DNA from: an uncultured bacterium
GTDB taxonomy: Bacteria > Verrucomicrobiota > Verrucomicrobiia > Verrucomicrobiales > V1-33
Direction: 5' to 3'
DNA length: 59,542 nucleotides
Assembly: GCA_903954065.1 (NCBI GenBank)
Contig: CAJBME010000168.1
Span: forward strand, 1 to 59,542
Shown here: positions 44,438 to 52,974 of the stretch, piece by piece
Layout: every line of letters begins with the position of its first letter
Position numbering within the stretch: the stretch's first letter is position 1
The notes under the pieces: model-generated
What the model saw: only the letters and a program-made list of their open reading frames with translations
What the model was told of the DNA's origin: nothing
Databases searched by the model: none
Made by a program: the position numbers and the translations under genes

Positions 44438-47197
44438 TTAGATGCCTTTGCCCGTGGGCCCTCGTCGCACGAGGCGCAGGGAATCAAGGCGGACGACGGG
44501 ATTGGACAAGGCTTCCTTGAGGGCGTCGTATTCCGACTGAAAGAGCTGGAGTTCAAAATCCGAGACGGGACCGCCGCGTTGTTGAAGCAGTTTGAGTCGT
44601 TCGAGTTCTGGGATGAGTTGGGTATCCAATTCGGAGAGCGCCTGGACCTTCATTTCCTCGGCGCGGGCGCGGGCGCGTTGGGTCAGGTCAGCGAGCATAC
44701 GGGGGAGCAGGCTGCGCAGGGCGGCCTCGTTGGTGCGTATCCATTCGCGGCGTCCATTTCGGACGTTTTTGTTGATCAACTCCATTGGATATTCGGACGA
44801 GACGTCTTCCAATTTGTGATTGATGATCAGTCGCACCCCAGCCGGGCTGAAGAAGCGGGTGGGATACAATTTTTGCGGAGGATTGGTCAGCTCGACGCGA
44901 AAGAGGGTTTCCAGAAGGATGGTTTGGCTGCGGAGGTCCTCCCAGACGGCATAACAAGCATTGCCTTCGGTTTTTTGAATCAGGAGGTCGATGTGTTCCA
45001 TAACCAGGGGACTGTCCCAGGTCAGGAACCACAAGTCATCGCGGGCGAGTGCTTTTTGCCGTTCGAAGGTGACTTGTTGGCCCTCGCCGACGATGGTGGG
45101 GAAGGCGTGAGTTTTGCGGTCTTTTTCGCGGGGGCGGATGTTATAGGTTCGTTCGCCGACATCTTCGGCATCAAAGCCGAAGTGGTCGAAGAGTCGAAGC
45201 ATGAGAAAGTCCAGCGAGAGGTCGGAATCGAGTCGGCGCACGCTTTCCAGCAGGCGATGAGCGGGCAGGACGCGGTAACTGGCCAGATCAGTCAGGCGGT
45301 CTGGGGCGGTTTCGAGGATGGCTTTTTGTTCTTCGGCGTGGGTTTGGGCGGCGAGCAGCAGGGCGGGCATGGATTCGGTCCATGTTTCGGGCGGCTGGGC
45401 GGCTAGGGCTCGGAACTGCGGGCCAAAGGCGCGGCCGCAGGCGTGCGCGACGGGGAGCGGGCGCTCAAAGAGATGAAGCGCTTCATGAAACCACCGGTAG
45501 ATGACGTCCGACGGGGAGTTTTCAAAATAGGGGATATGCACCCTGACTTTGGCCATGTGGCCGAATCGATCTAGACTGCCGATGCGTTTTTGGATGCGAA
45601 CCGGGTCGGGGGGGAGATCGAACAGGACGAGGTGGTGGGCGAACGGGAGCGCGCGGGCTTCGGTCCCGGTTTCAGCGCAGACGAGCACATGAGCGGCGTG
45701 ATCATCTTTTTCGGTGAACCGCTGGATGGATTGATCGCGGTCCGTCAGGGGCAGCCCCTGATGGTGGAGAGCGGCCTTGGAGCCCAGATGCTCGGCCACG
45801 GCCTCGGCGCGTGCGATGGTGGAGCAAATGAGCACGAGTTTGTCGCGTTCATTTTTTTCCAGATAATCGACCAACCAAGTCAGGCGCGGGTCGTCGCTGA
45901 GCACTGGGGCGGGTAGGGGGGCGGCGTGTTCGTCAAATTCTCCAGTGAGAGAGGCGAGCAGGGCGGGGGTGGCCTCGGCCGGTAGGGAGAGTTTGTGGGT
46001 GAGTACTTCTCGTTCTGGCAGGCCTTCGATGACGGCGCGGGTGTTACGCAGCAGGCGGCGCCCGGCTCCCAAACCTTCGAGCAGGCCAGCGAGGATGCGT
46101 TCGCGGCCGTCGCCTTGTTCGGCTGTAAAAATGGAAGGATCGACGGGGGAACCAGTGAGTGCTTCCAGAGCCAGACGTTCCTCCTCGGGCCATGGTTCTG
46201 CTGTGGGCCCCAACAATTTTTCGGCGAGGATGGCGCCTTGGGGTGGGACGGGGGTGGGGCATCCGGCGTGGTCCAGCCATGCGCGCAGCCGGTCGTGTGC
46301 TTCCACTTCGGTCTGTGGTGGCAGGTCGGTGAGCAGAATCACGCCGGGGGTCGCCCGGCAGAGAGGTTCAAGATGGGGCGATTCGGCGGCATCTGCGTCA
46401 TCGACAATGAGAAGGTCCCAAGCCAGAGCGGCGGCGGCGGGCAGCGTTTCCGTCGAGCACAAGACCATTGGCTCGTCTGGGGTCAGCGGCGCGGCCGGTT
46501 CCTGATTTGGGCTTGGATCGAGGAGTCGGACGGTCAGATGGAACCGACGGGTCAGTTCATAATGCCAGCGGCTGAGCAATGAAGATGGCACCACGATCAG
46601 GGCGCGCTGGAGCCGTGCGGTGACCAGCAGCCGGTGCAGCACCAGACAGGTGATGATGGTTTTGCCGGTGCCGCTTTCGTCGGCCAGCACTAAACGGGGG
46701 ATCCCCTTGCGGCGGATCTGAAGCGCGGCAAAAAGTTGGTGGGGGATCAACTCGATGCGCGGTCCAAGGAACCCGCGCTGATGGCCCCGCAGGGTTTCAA
46801 ACCGGTGGTGAAGGCCTTTGGAGCGCAGATTGAACAGTCCTTTGTCGTCCAGCTGGGCGTTGAGTAATCGATCGTCTGGTCGGCTAAAGTTCAAGGAATC
46901 CGCGAGGGCGCTTTCGGGAATCGATTTTCCTCCGCCGTGATAGGTGAGCAGGCCTCCTGAGTCCACGACTTGTTCGACCATGATAGTCGAGCCATCATGT
47001 CCGCTAATCTCACTCCCTTGATTAAAGATCATCCGGGTGAGGGGAGCGCTGCCAGGGGCGTATTGCCGCGTCTCCCCGGTGGCTGGAAACAGCAACGTGG
47101 TGCGTCCTTTGGCGGACGATATGACCAATCCGAGGCCCAATTCGGGTTCATTATTACTCAACCACCGCTGTCCGGGAACAAAAGATTCTGCCGTCAT
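44438..47197 (-). CDS. rapA: RapA-like Swi2/Snf2 ATPase with altered helicase motifs
   Basis: The 919-residue protein aligns with RapA over its length. The N-terminal Tudor-like domain reads FVPGQRWLSNNEPELGLG and LLFPATGETRQYA; LLRNTRAVIEGLP and the C-terminal helicase LVLFDLPPDP are also present. RapA recycles stalled RNA polymerase. The P-loop Lys is kept (GTGKT, 176-180). Motif II reads VDDADA (265-270) instead of DEAH, motif III reads LLTDLPP instead of TATP, and motif VI reads KRIGSLDR (537-544), with Lys for Gln and Ser541 for the arginine of IGRLDR. ATP use may be weakened or altered. It is divergent from aguB. Confidence 0.85.
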   Translation of the reverse strand: MTAESFVPGQRWLSNNEPELGLGLVISSAKGRTTLLFPATGETRQYAPGSAPLTRMIFNQGSEISGHDGSTIMVEQVVDSGGLLTYHGGGKSIPESALADSLNFSRPDDRLLNAQLDDKGLFNLRSKGLHHRFETLRGHQRGFLGPRIELIPHQLFAALQIRRKGIPRLVLADESGTGKTIITCLVLHRLLVTARLQRALIVVPSSLLSRWHYELTRRFHLTVRLLDPSPNQEPAAPLTPDEPMVLCSTETLPAAAALAWDLLIVDDADAAESPHLEPLCRATPGVILLTDLPPQTEVEAHDRLRAWLDHAGCPTPVPPQGAILAEKLLGPTAEPWPEEERLALEALTGSPVDPSIFTAEQGDGRERILAGLLEGLGAGRRLLRNTRAVIEGLPEREVLTHKLSLPAEATPALLASLTGEFDEHAAPLPAPVLSDDPRLTWLVDYLEKNERDKLVLICSTIARAEAVAEHLGSKAALHHQGLPLTDRDQSIQRFTEKDDHAAHVLVCAETGTEARALPFAHHLVLFDLPPDPVRIQKRIGSLDRFGHMAKVRVHIPYFENSPSDVIYRWFHEALHLFERPLPVAHACGRAFGPQFRALAAQPPETWTESMPALLLAAQTHAEEQKAILETAPDRLTDLASYRVLPAHRLLESVRRLDSDLSLDFLMLRLFDHFGFDAEDVGERTYNIRPREKDRKTHAFPTIVGEGQQVTFERQKALARDDLWFLTWDSPLVMEHIDLLIQKTEGNACYAVWEDLRSQTILLETLFRVELTNPPQKLYPTRFFSPAGVRLIINHKLEDVSSEYPMELINKNVRNGRREWIRTNEAALRSLLPRMLADLTQRARARAEEMKVQALSELDTQLIPELERLKLLQQRGGPVSDFELQLFQSEYDALKEALSNPVVRLDSLRLVRRGPTGKGI

Positions 47198-47387
47198 TCG
47201 AGCTTGTGCTCATAGATTGGTTTGGCGCAAAAATCAAGAAGTCTGCACAAAATGACGGGTGATGACGCTTTTACAGGGGAATTAAGTCGATTTGGAAGGG
47301 CAAAACCGATTAATTTCTAGTAATTACGCGAATTTTGTTGAGAGTCTCTCGTTCCGCCGTGGCCCCGGTCTGGAGAATCCTCACAAA

Positions 47388-47417
47388 TCGGGTTGCAACC
47401 CGACCCTCGTTCGGGTT
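47388..47417 (+). promoter_or_regulatory. Palindrome with alternative hairpins upstream of aguB
   Basis: TCGGGTTGCAACCCGA (47388-47403) is a perfect 16-bp palindrome. A further TCGGGTT at 47411-47417 can pair instead with the AACCCGA at 47397-47403. The two pairings exclude each other. The site lies 24 nt before the aguB start in the rapA/aguB divergent region. It could be an operator or an RNA switch. Confidence 0.45.
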
Positions 47418-47440
47418 AAAGCTCAATACACAACGTACGA

Positions 47441-48343
47441 ATGCCTGTTCGAAAAGTTCAAAAAAATGGCCGGTTCAAGGTCGGACTCGTCCAGATGGCT
47501 TGTGGGCCGTCTGTGGCGAGAAACATCGCCGGAACGAAAAAGCTGATTGCTGAAGCGGCCCGAGGGGGTGCGCAGGTCATCTGCTTGCAGGAGATGTTTG
47601 CCACGCAGTATTTCTGTCAGGCTGAGAAACAGGAGTATTTCAAATTTGCGGAGACGATTCCGGGTCCGCAGACGGAGGAGATGCAGGCGGTGGCGAAGAA
47701 GTTGGGGGTTGTTTTGATTGTTCCGTTGTTTGAAAAGCGGGCGCCTGGATTGTATCATAATTCGGCGGTTGTTATTGATGCGGACGGCGCCATCCTGGGG
47801 ACGTATCGGAAGATGCATATCCCTGATGATCCTCAGTTTTACGAAAAATTTTACTTTACCCCGGGTGATCTTGGATTCCGGGTTTGGGATACGGCCTTTG
47901 GGCGCATTGGGGTGCTTATTTGTTGGGATCAATGGTACCCGGAGGCCGCTCGTTTGACGGCTCTTCAGGGGGCGCAGGTGCTCTTTTACCCAACGGCGAT
48001 TGGGTGGTTGCCACCAGAGAAAGCGGAGTTTGGTCCGAGGCAATACGCGAGCTGGGAAACGATCCAACGCGGACACGCCATTGCCAATGGGGTTTTTGTT
48101 GCGGCCGCCAATCGATGGGGCTTGGAACAACCCGAAGGTCCGCCCGGACTCGAATTCTGGGGCCAAAGTTTTGTCGCTGACCCTTCAGGACAGATCATCT
48201 CGCAAGCGTCTTCGGACCGCGACGAGGTGCTTATCGCCGAGATCGATCCAGCATTGATCGAAGCGCAGCGCCATGGCTGGCCGTTTCTTCGCGACCGCCG
48301 GATCGACGCCTATCAAGGGATTACGCAACGCTATCTCGATTAA
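47441..48343 (+). CDS. aguB: N-carbamoylputrescine amidase
   Basis: The 300-residue nitrilase-superfamily enzyme has the catalytic triad Glu51 (LQEMF), Lys124 (YRKMHIPDD) and Cys161 (LICWDQWYPEAAR). The segments FYEKFYFTPGD and GWLPPEKAEFG are typical of AguB. It hydrolyses N-carbamoylputrescine to putrescine, CO2 and ammonia in the cytoplasm. aguA follows after a 28-nt gap, so the pair forms an agmatine-to-putrescine unit. A palindrome lies just upstream. Confidence 0.94.
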   Translation: MPVRKVQKNGRFKVGLVQMACGPSVARNIAGTKKLIAEAARGGAQVICLQEMFATQYFCQAEKQEYFKFAETIPGPQTEEMQAVAKKLGVVLIVPLFEKRAPGLYHNSAVVIDADGAILGTYRKMHIPDDPQFYEKFYFTPGDLGFRVWDTAFGRIGVLICWDQWYPEAARLTALQGAQVLFYPTAIGWLPPEKAEFGPRQYASWETIQRGHAIANGVFVAAANRWGLEQPEGPPGLEFWGQSFVADPSGQIISQASSDRDEVLIAEIDPALIEAQRHGWPFLRDRRIDAYQGITQRYLD

Positions 48344-48371
48344 GTCTCTACCGCGGGATTTCCCGTTTATC

Positions 48372-50000
48372 ATGAAATCAAATAAAGCCCCGGCCGATCT
48401 GCCTCCAGTCAAGGCCAAACCCCAGCCCGACACTGCCACCACGGCAGATTCAGGAAAAGGGGCCTCCGCCCAGTCCGCGTCCGGAAAAAAAGCCGCATCC
48501 ACTTCTACCAAAAAGGGAGCCAAAGAAGCCAATGCGGATTCTCCCTCCGCGCAGCCGACAGCTCCATCCGGGAAGTCGAAACCATCGTCGAAAACTGGCG
48601 GCTCAGTGCCACCAGAGAAAGCCGCGAAACCGGCGAAAGTAGCCAAATCGGCACAGCCCGCTGATGCGGCGAAAGCTCCCAAGGACGGGGTCACCGCGAA
48701 ACCGGAGAAAGCTCCTGCGGTGAAACCGGAGAAATCGTCTGCGGCGGTCAAGTCTGCCAAGGGTGTGGAGTTGGCTGCCGTGGTGAAGCCGGTCAAGGCG
48801 GTGGTGGAGGAAGTGGAGCCGGTGGGGGGAGCGAAGCCAGCGAGTGCTAAGCCGGTGGCGGCCAAAGTGGCCAAGAAGGGAGCGTGGTTTGAGGTGTTGT
48901 CAAAGACGCCGAAGCAGTCACGTTTTCGGATGCCGGCGGAGTGGGAGACGCATTACGGGACGTTCTTGACGTGGCCGAACAAAAAAGGCATTAGTTTCCC
49001 GGGCAAGGGTGCGTATGAGGCGGTGTTGCCGGCTTTTGAGTCGATGTTGCACGCGTTGATTGCGTCTGAGCAGGTGTTCATCAATGTGGCGTGTGCGGAG
49101 GACAAGCAGGTGATCCGGGATTTGTTGACGATTGCCGAGCAAAGTCGCCTTCATTTTCTGGATACGCCGTCTATGGAGCCGTGGTGTCGTGATCATGGAG
49201 CCACTTTTTTGGTACGGGCTGAGGATCGCGCGGGGGGCTCGGTATTGTGGAAGTTTAATGCATGGGGGCAGAAGTATGACAAAGCCTCGGTGGATGCTGG
49301 TATTGGCCGTGCGATGGCGGAGTATTTGGGCGGCAAGATTTTCGAACCAGGCATGGTTTTGGAAGGGGGCGCTATTGAGGTGAATGGATCGGGCACGGTG
49401 TTGACGACGGAGTCATGTCTGCTGAACAAAAACCGCAATAAAGGCGTAAAAAAAGAGGATATGGAGCGATTGCTCAAGGACTTCCTTGGTGTGAGCAATG
49501 TATTGTGGCTGCCGGGCGGGCTTGAAGGTGACGATACAGATGGTCATATTGACACCATCACTCGGTTTGTGAATAAAAACACGGTGGTGACTTGTGTGGA
49601 GGAGAATCCCAAAGACAAGAACCACGCGGTGCTCAAGAAAAACCTCGAGTTACTCAAGGAGATGAAGATTGAGGACGGCACGGATCTGCAAGTGGTCAAT
49701 CTGCCAATGCCTCAACCGATATTACGCAAGGGTCAAAGGCTGCCAGCGACTTACGCTAATTTCTACGTTGGAAATAAAGTAGTGTTGCTGCCGACTTATG
49801 ATGATCCGGCCGACGAAAAAGCGCTGGAGATCATGGTTAAGTCATTTCCGACGCGTCGGATTTATCCGATTGATTGTCGCGAGTTGATTTGGGGGCTCGG
49901 CACGTTTCATTGTTTGACCCAGCAGATTCCATTAGCGGCCTTTCCCAAGGTAGTGGATTTGATTCGCAACCCACCTCCGGCTCCGCGTCCGGTTTATTAA
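48372..50000 (+). CDS. aguA: Agmatine deiminase with a long basic N-terminal tail
   Basis: The 542-residue protein is a peptidyl-arginine-deiminase-family enzyme converting agmatine to N-carbamoylputrescine. The catalytic part (about 175-542) starts RFRMPAEWETHYGTFLTWP, with DDTDGHIDTITRF and the nucleophile Cys514 in FHCLTQQ. Family members are usually about 350-370 residues. Here the first ~170 residues are a Lys/Ala/Pro/Ser-rich low-complexity stretch resembling histone H1-like or AlgP-like tails. I chose ATG 48372, 28 nt after aguB. An internal start near the catalytic domain cannot be excluded, but the upstream frame is open and continuous. Confidence 0.9.
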   Translation: MKSNKAPADLPPVKAKPQPDTATTADSGKGASAQSASGKKAASTSTKKGAKEANADSPSAQPTAPSGKSKPSSKTGGSVPPEKAAKPAKVAKSAQPADAAKAPKDGVTAKPEKAPAVKPEKSSAAVKSAKGVELAAVVKPVKAVVEEVEPVGGAKPASAKPVAAKVAKKGAWFEVLSKTPKQSRFRMPAEWETHYGTFLTWPNKKGISFPGKGAYEAVLPAFESMLHALIASEQVFINVACAEDKQVIRDLLTIAEQSRLHFLDTPSMEPWCRDHGATFLVRAEDRAGGSVLWKFNAWGQKYDKASVDAGIGRAMAEYLGGKIFEPGMVLEGGAIEVNGSGTVLTTESCLLNKNRNKGVKKEDMERLLKDFLGVSNVLWLPGGLEGDDTDGHIDTITRFVNKNTVVTCVEENPKDKNHAVLKKNLELLKEMKIEDGTDLQVVNLPMPQPILRKGQRLPATYANFYVGNKVVLLPTYDDPADEKALEIMVKSFPTRRIYPIDCRELIWGLGTFHCLTQQIPLAAFPKVVDLIRNPPPAPRPVY

Positions 50001-50103
50001 GTGGCGCGGATGTCGCGCGGTGGATTTTGAGAGTGTTGGCGGAACTGTTGGGCCTGCGAGTCGGGTTTGGCGGTTCCTCATTGGCTTTGGTGAGCGGTGC
50101 TTA

Positions 50104-50134
50104 TTGACAATCCGAGTTTTGGCGATCGTATAGG
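50104..50134 (+). promoter_or_regulatory. Candidate promoter for the small cytochrome gene
   Basis: TTGACA at 50104-50109 is a perfect -35. TATAGG at 50129-50134 is a partial -10 with a long 19-nt spacer. The cytochrome gene starts about 93 nt downstream. Confidence 0.4.
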
Positions 50135-50227
50135 GGGGGGGTGGAGATGGGGGGAGGTTGTCGTGTGGAGCGTGTGGCCGTTATTCATTGCGCTTGGCAG
50201 ACGGCTGATTGTGTCCAATTTTGTTGA

Positions 50228-50614
50228 ATGCGTATTGTGCATTTTTTGCTGACTGCCTTGGTGGGGATGTCGGTGACGGCTTCGACGTCGTCATGGGCGG
50301 CTCCGAAGCCGGAGTTTACGATCAAGCAGGTCATGAAGGAGTCCATTAAAGGACATTCGGCCTTGGTGAAGAAGGCGTGTAAGGGGACGGCCACGCCGGA
50401 GGAGTTGGATCGCATGATCAGGTATTTCCGCGCCATGGCGCAATGTTCTCCGCCGCAAGGGGATATGGAGTCGTGGAAGGCCAAGTCCGGAGCCTTATTA
50501 CAGGCGGCGCTGGCCGTGCAGAAATCGCCGCAGGATAAATCGGCCGCCCTCGCGCTGGAAAACGCGGTCGAATGTCGCCAGTGCCACAACCCGCACAAAC
50601 CGTCTCAAAATTAG
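50228..50614 (+). CDS. Small exported cytochrome c with C-terminal haem site
   Basis: The 128-residue protein has a signal peptide (about 1-24, ending SWA). A helical body follows, and a single CRQCH haem-binding motif lies near the C-terminus (116-120). A C-terminal CxxCH after a helical domain resembles class II cytochromes c (cytochrome c'), although the rest of the family pattern is not clear. It is probably a periplasmic electron carrier or haem-based sensor. It is the first of five exported redox or metal genes in one direction. Confidence 0.75.
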   Translation: MRIVHFLLTALVGMSVTASTSSWAAPKPEFTIKQVMKESIKGHSALVKKACKGTATPEELDRMIRYFRAMAQCSPPQGDMESWKAKSGALLQAALAVQKSPQDKSAALALENAVECRQCHNPHKPSQN

Positions 50615-50817
50615 TAGATTGGCCGTCGGTGACCGTCGACCCACGTCAAACGAAAGCCTGGCCGGCCGAAAAATACAAGAAACCGCGAAGAAAATTCGGT
50701 CAATTAAACCAAAAACCGCGACCGCATCGCTTTCTGGAGCGTTCTCCGATGAACTGTGGCCTCGTTTGCAAGAGGCGCAGTTTGCGCTGATCATACCAAC
50801 CCAACCTCTATCATTCT

Positions 50818-51207
50818 ATGAAATCCAAACTCATCGCCCTCGTTGCGACACTTCTCGCCGCCGTTTCCGTCTATGCCGGTGATTTCCCTGATATCAGCGT
50901 GGCCGACCTCAAGAAAGCCATCAATGACAAAAAAGTGGTGATCATCGACGTCAATGGAAGTGATTCGTGGAAAGAAGGACACGTCCCGACAGCGATCGAC
51001 TTCGAAGCCAAGAAGTCCGAACTCGCCAAGGCTCTGCCAGCTGATAAAAACGCCTTGGTTGTCGCCTATTGTGGCGGTCCATCCTGCGGCGCTTATGCCG
51101 CGGCCGCGAAGAAAGCGAAGGAGTTGGGCTACACCAACGTCAAACACCTCTCGGTTGGCATCTCCGGATGGAAAAAAGCCGGCGAGAAGACCGAAGCCGC
51201 CAAGTAA
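50818..51207 (+). CDS. Exported rhodanese-like protein
   Basis: The 129-residue protein has a signal peptide (about 1-20, VYAG). A single rhodanese domain follows, with VVIIDVNGSDSWKEGHVPTAI and the active-site loop AYCGGPSCGA (Cys85 likely catalytic, Cys90 nearby). Rhodaneses carry sulfane sulfur on this Cys; exported ones may handle thiosulfate, persulfide or metal. A weak hairpin terminator follows at 51254-51275. Confidence 0.88.
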   Translation: MKSKLIALVATLLAAVSVYAGDFPDISVADLKKAINDKKVVIIDVNGSDSWKEGHVPTAIDFEAKKSELAKALPADKNALVVAYCGGPSCGAYAAAAKKAKELGYTNVKHLSVGISGWKKAGEKTEAAK

Positions 51208-51253
51208 TTGGGGCGCTTGATTGCCTCGCGGTTGCGCCATCACCGCCACCTTT

Positions 51254-51278
51254 GCTCCGGCTTAATGGCCGGAGCTTT
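51254..51278 (+). terminator. Weak hairpin terminator after the rhodanese gene
   Basis: GCTCCGGC (51254-51261) pairs perfectly with GCCGGAGC (51268-51275), followed by only three T. It lies about 45 nt past the rhodanese stop and just before the HMA-gene promoter. Confidence 0.5.
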
Positions 51279-51287
51279 GATCCAGAC

Positions 51288-51316
51288 TTGCTCATATCTG
51301 GATTGTGGTCTATAAT
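51288..51316 (+). promoter_or_regulatory. Sigma70-like promoter of the HMA-domain gene
   Basis: A perfect TATAAT -10 lies at 51311-51316. TTGCTC (51288-51293) sits exactly 17 nt upstream as a partial -35. The gene starts 32 nt downstream. Confidence 0.6.
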
Positions 51317-51348
51317 AACCGTGTATTCTGTAAATTAACCTAATTACC

Positions 51349-51657
51349 ATGAAAAAATTCCTTACGACAAGTGTGTTGGCGCTCGTTTCTTCGACCTTGG
51401 TTTTCGCTAGCGAGGCCAAGCCGGTGAAGTACACGGCGACGATGACGGGCCTGGTGTGCAGCTCGTGCAAAAAGACGGTGCGTGAATCGTTCACCAAGAT
51501 GGGAGCCAGCAAGATTGAGATCAAGGCGGGCGCCAAAGAGGGCGAACAGGTGGTGACCTTTGAGTCCAGCAACGCTAAATTGACCAAGGATGAGGCCATC
51601 AAGGCCTTGGGTGAGGCGGCTAATGAATTCAAAGTGGTCACTCTGGCGGCCAATTAA
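51349..51657 (+). CDS. Exported heavy-metal-associated (HMA) domain protein
   Basis: The 102-residue protein has a signal peptide (about 1-20, VFAS). An HMA ferredoxin-like domain follows with the metal site TGLVCSSCKKTV (Cys37, Cys40). This is the CxxC site of copper or mercury chaperones such as CopZ or MerP. It is probably periplasmic and may bind copper or scavenge metal for a neighbour. It has its own promoter and a strong terminator, so it forms a single-gene transcript. Confidence 0.88.
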   Translation: MKKFLTTSVLALVSSTLVFASEAKPVKYTATMTGLVCSSCKKTVRESFTKMGASKIEIKAGAKEGEQVVTFESSNAKLTKDEAIKALGEAANEFKVVTLAAN

Positions 51658-51701
51658 TTCTGGATGCTCATGGCGGCACAGGCTGCTGAGGGCATGACAT
51701 T

Positions 51702-51742
51702 CCGTCGACGTTCGTCCTGTGACGCGTCGACGGTTTTTTTTT
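51702..51742 (+). terminator. Strong intrinsic terminator after the HMA gene
   Basis: CCGTCGACG (51702-51710) and CGTCGACGG (51725-51733) form a perfect 9-bp stem with a 14-nt loop, followed by nine T. Confidence 0.9.
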
Positions 51743-51824
51743 GTGGGCTTGGGGAAGCAAGAATTCTTTCCATCGCCCTGATTTTTGGTTATTCTTCTTT
51801 TGTTCTCACTTCTATTTATCAACC

Positions 51825-52295
51825 ATGAATACTCGACGTTTTTTTGTAGCGGCGGCTTTGGCTGCGGCTGTGACTCTTGGCTGGCCCGCGGCGGCGGCTG
51901 ATTTCCCTAAAGGCAGTCCGAAATTTGCCAAGAGCCATCGGAGTGCGTTGGCCGAGGCTAAAAAGTCGGGCAAGCCGGTCGTGATGATTTTTTCAGCGGC
52001 TTGGTGTGGTCCGTGCCAACAGATGAAAAAATCGGTCTATCCGAGTGATGCCGTGAAGCCGCTGCATGACAAGTTTGTCTGGGCCTATTTGGATACCGAC
52101 GACGAGGACAACGCGAAGATCGCTGCTGAATTTAAAGTTTCGGGCATCCCGCACATCGAGTTTCTCGATAAAGATGGGAAATCGATTGGCCAGCAAATCG
52201 GTGGTACCCAGCCCGAAGCCTTTGCCAAAACGCTCGAGGGCATTGCCAAAAAAGCCGGAGTACCCGCTGAGGAAACACCCAAGATTGGCTCCTAA
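51825..52295 (+). CDS. Exported thioredoxin-family protein
   Basis: The 156-residue protein has a signal peptide (about 1-25, AAAAD). A thioredoxin fold follows with the redox motif CGPC at 61-64 (FSAAWCGPCQQMKKSV) and the cis-Pro region SGIPHIEFLDKDG. It is likely a periplasmic thiol oxidoreductase of the thioredoxin_7 or DsbD-like type. I chose ATG 51825 because the longer frame to 51741 would include the terminator. Glutathione peroxidase follows after 34 nt in the same direction. Confidence 0.9.
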   Translation: MNTRRFFVAAALAAAVTLGWPAAAADFPKGSPKFAKSHRSALAEAKKSGKPVVMIFSAAWCGPCQQMKKSVYPSDAVKPLHDKFVWAYLDTDDEDNAKIAAEFKVSGIPHIEFLDKDGKSIGQQIGGTQPEAFAKTLEGIAKKAGVPAEETPKIGS

Positions 52296-52329
52296 TTGAA
52301 TTGATTCATTGATCGTTTCCCGCTTTTTT

Positions 52330-52911
52330 ATGACACGTTCTCACTTCATGATTTTCGCTGCCGCTCTGCTGGGTTCGGCCTTGGTTCAGCCTTCCGTCCG
52401 GGCCGCTGAGGCGGGCCCGGCGTTACAGGCGATTCCGCTCAAGGACATCGATGGCCGGGAGACCAGCCTCAAGGCCTACGACGGCAAGGTTTTGTTGGTG
52501 GTGAACGTGGCCTCACGGTGCGGTTACACGCGCCAGTATGCGGGATTACAGTCGCTGCACACGACCTATGCGGCCAAAGGATTCAGTGTGTTGGGATTCC
52601 CCAGCAATGACTTTGGCGGGCAGGAGCCGGGTACCGAGGAGGAAATTAAGAGTTTCTGCTCGACCACCTACAACGTGACCTTTCCGCTTTTTCAGAAGGT
52701 CAAAGTCAAGGCGCCCGGTCAGCATCCATTGTATACGGCCTTGACGGGCAAGGAATCGGTCATGCCTGGGGACGTGAAGTGGAACTTTGGTAAGTTTCTG
52801 ATTGGCAAGGACGGGACGCTTCTGAAGCGCTGGGATTCCGGCACGGCTCCGGATGACGCGGAGTTGGTGGCCGCCGTGGAAGCGGCGCTGGCTCAGGAAG
52901 CCAAGAAGTAG
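52330..52911 (+). CDS. Exported glutathione peroxidase-family protein
   Basis: The 193-residue protein has a signal peptide (about 1-26, VRAAE). The GPx fold follows with peroxidatic Cys64 and Gln69 in NVASRCGYTRQY, GFPSNDFGGQEPG, and the Trp/Asn of KWNFGKFLI. The Cys in SFCSTTYN may resolve the disulfide, as in thioredoxin-dependent GPx enzymes. It would reduce peroxides in the periplasm, probably using the thioredoxin encoded next to it. It ends the exported redox cluster; a tandem repeat array follows. Confidence 0.92.
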   Translation: MTRSHFMIFAAALLGSALVQPSVRAAEAGPALQAIPLKDIDGRETSLKAYDGKVLLVVNVASRCGYTRQYAGLQSLHTTYAAKGFSVLGFPSNDFGGQEPGTEEEIKSFCSTTYNVTFPLFQKVKVKAPGQHPLYTALTGKESVMPGDVKWNFGKFLIGKDGTLLKRWDSGTAPDDAELVAAVEAALAQEAKK

Positions 52912-52974
52912 TCGCGATCGAGACGGCGGTGGCTCGACCAGCGCTGCCGGGAGCAGTCCCTCCCCTCTGGGAAC

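Noticed and set aside
43964..45406. 480-codon plus-strand frame opposite the glycosyltransferase and RapA genes
   Set aside because: Spans the antisense of two well-supported genes and shows Gly-rich composition with no family resemblance.
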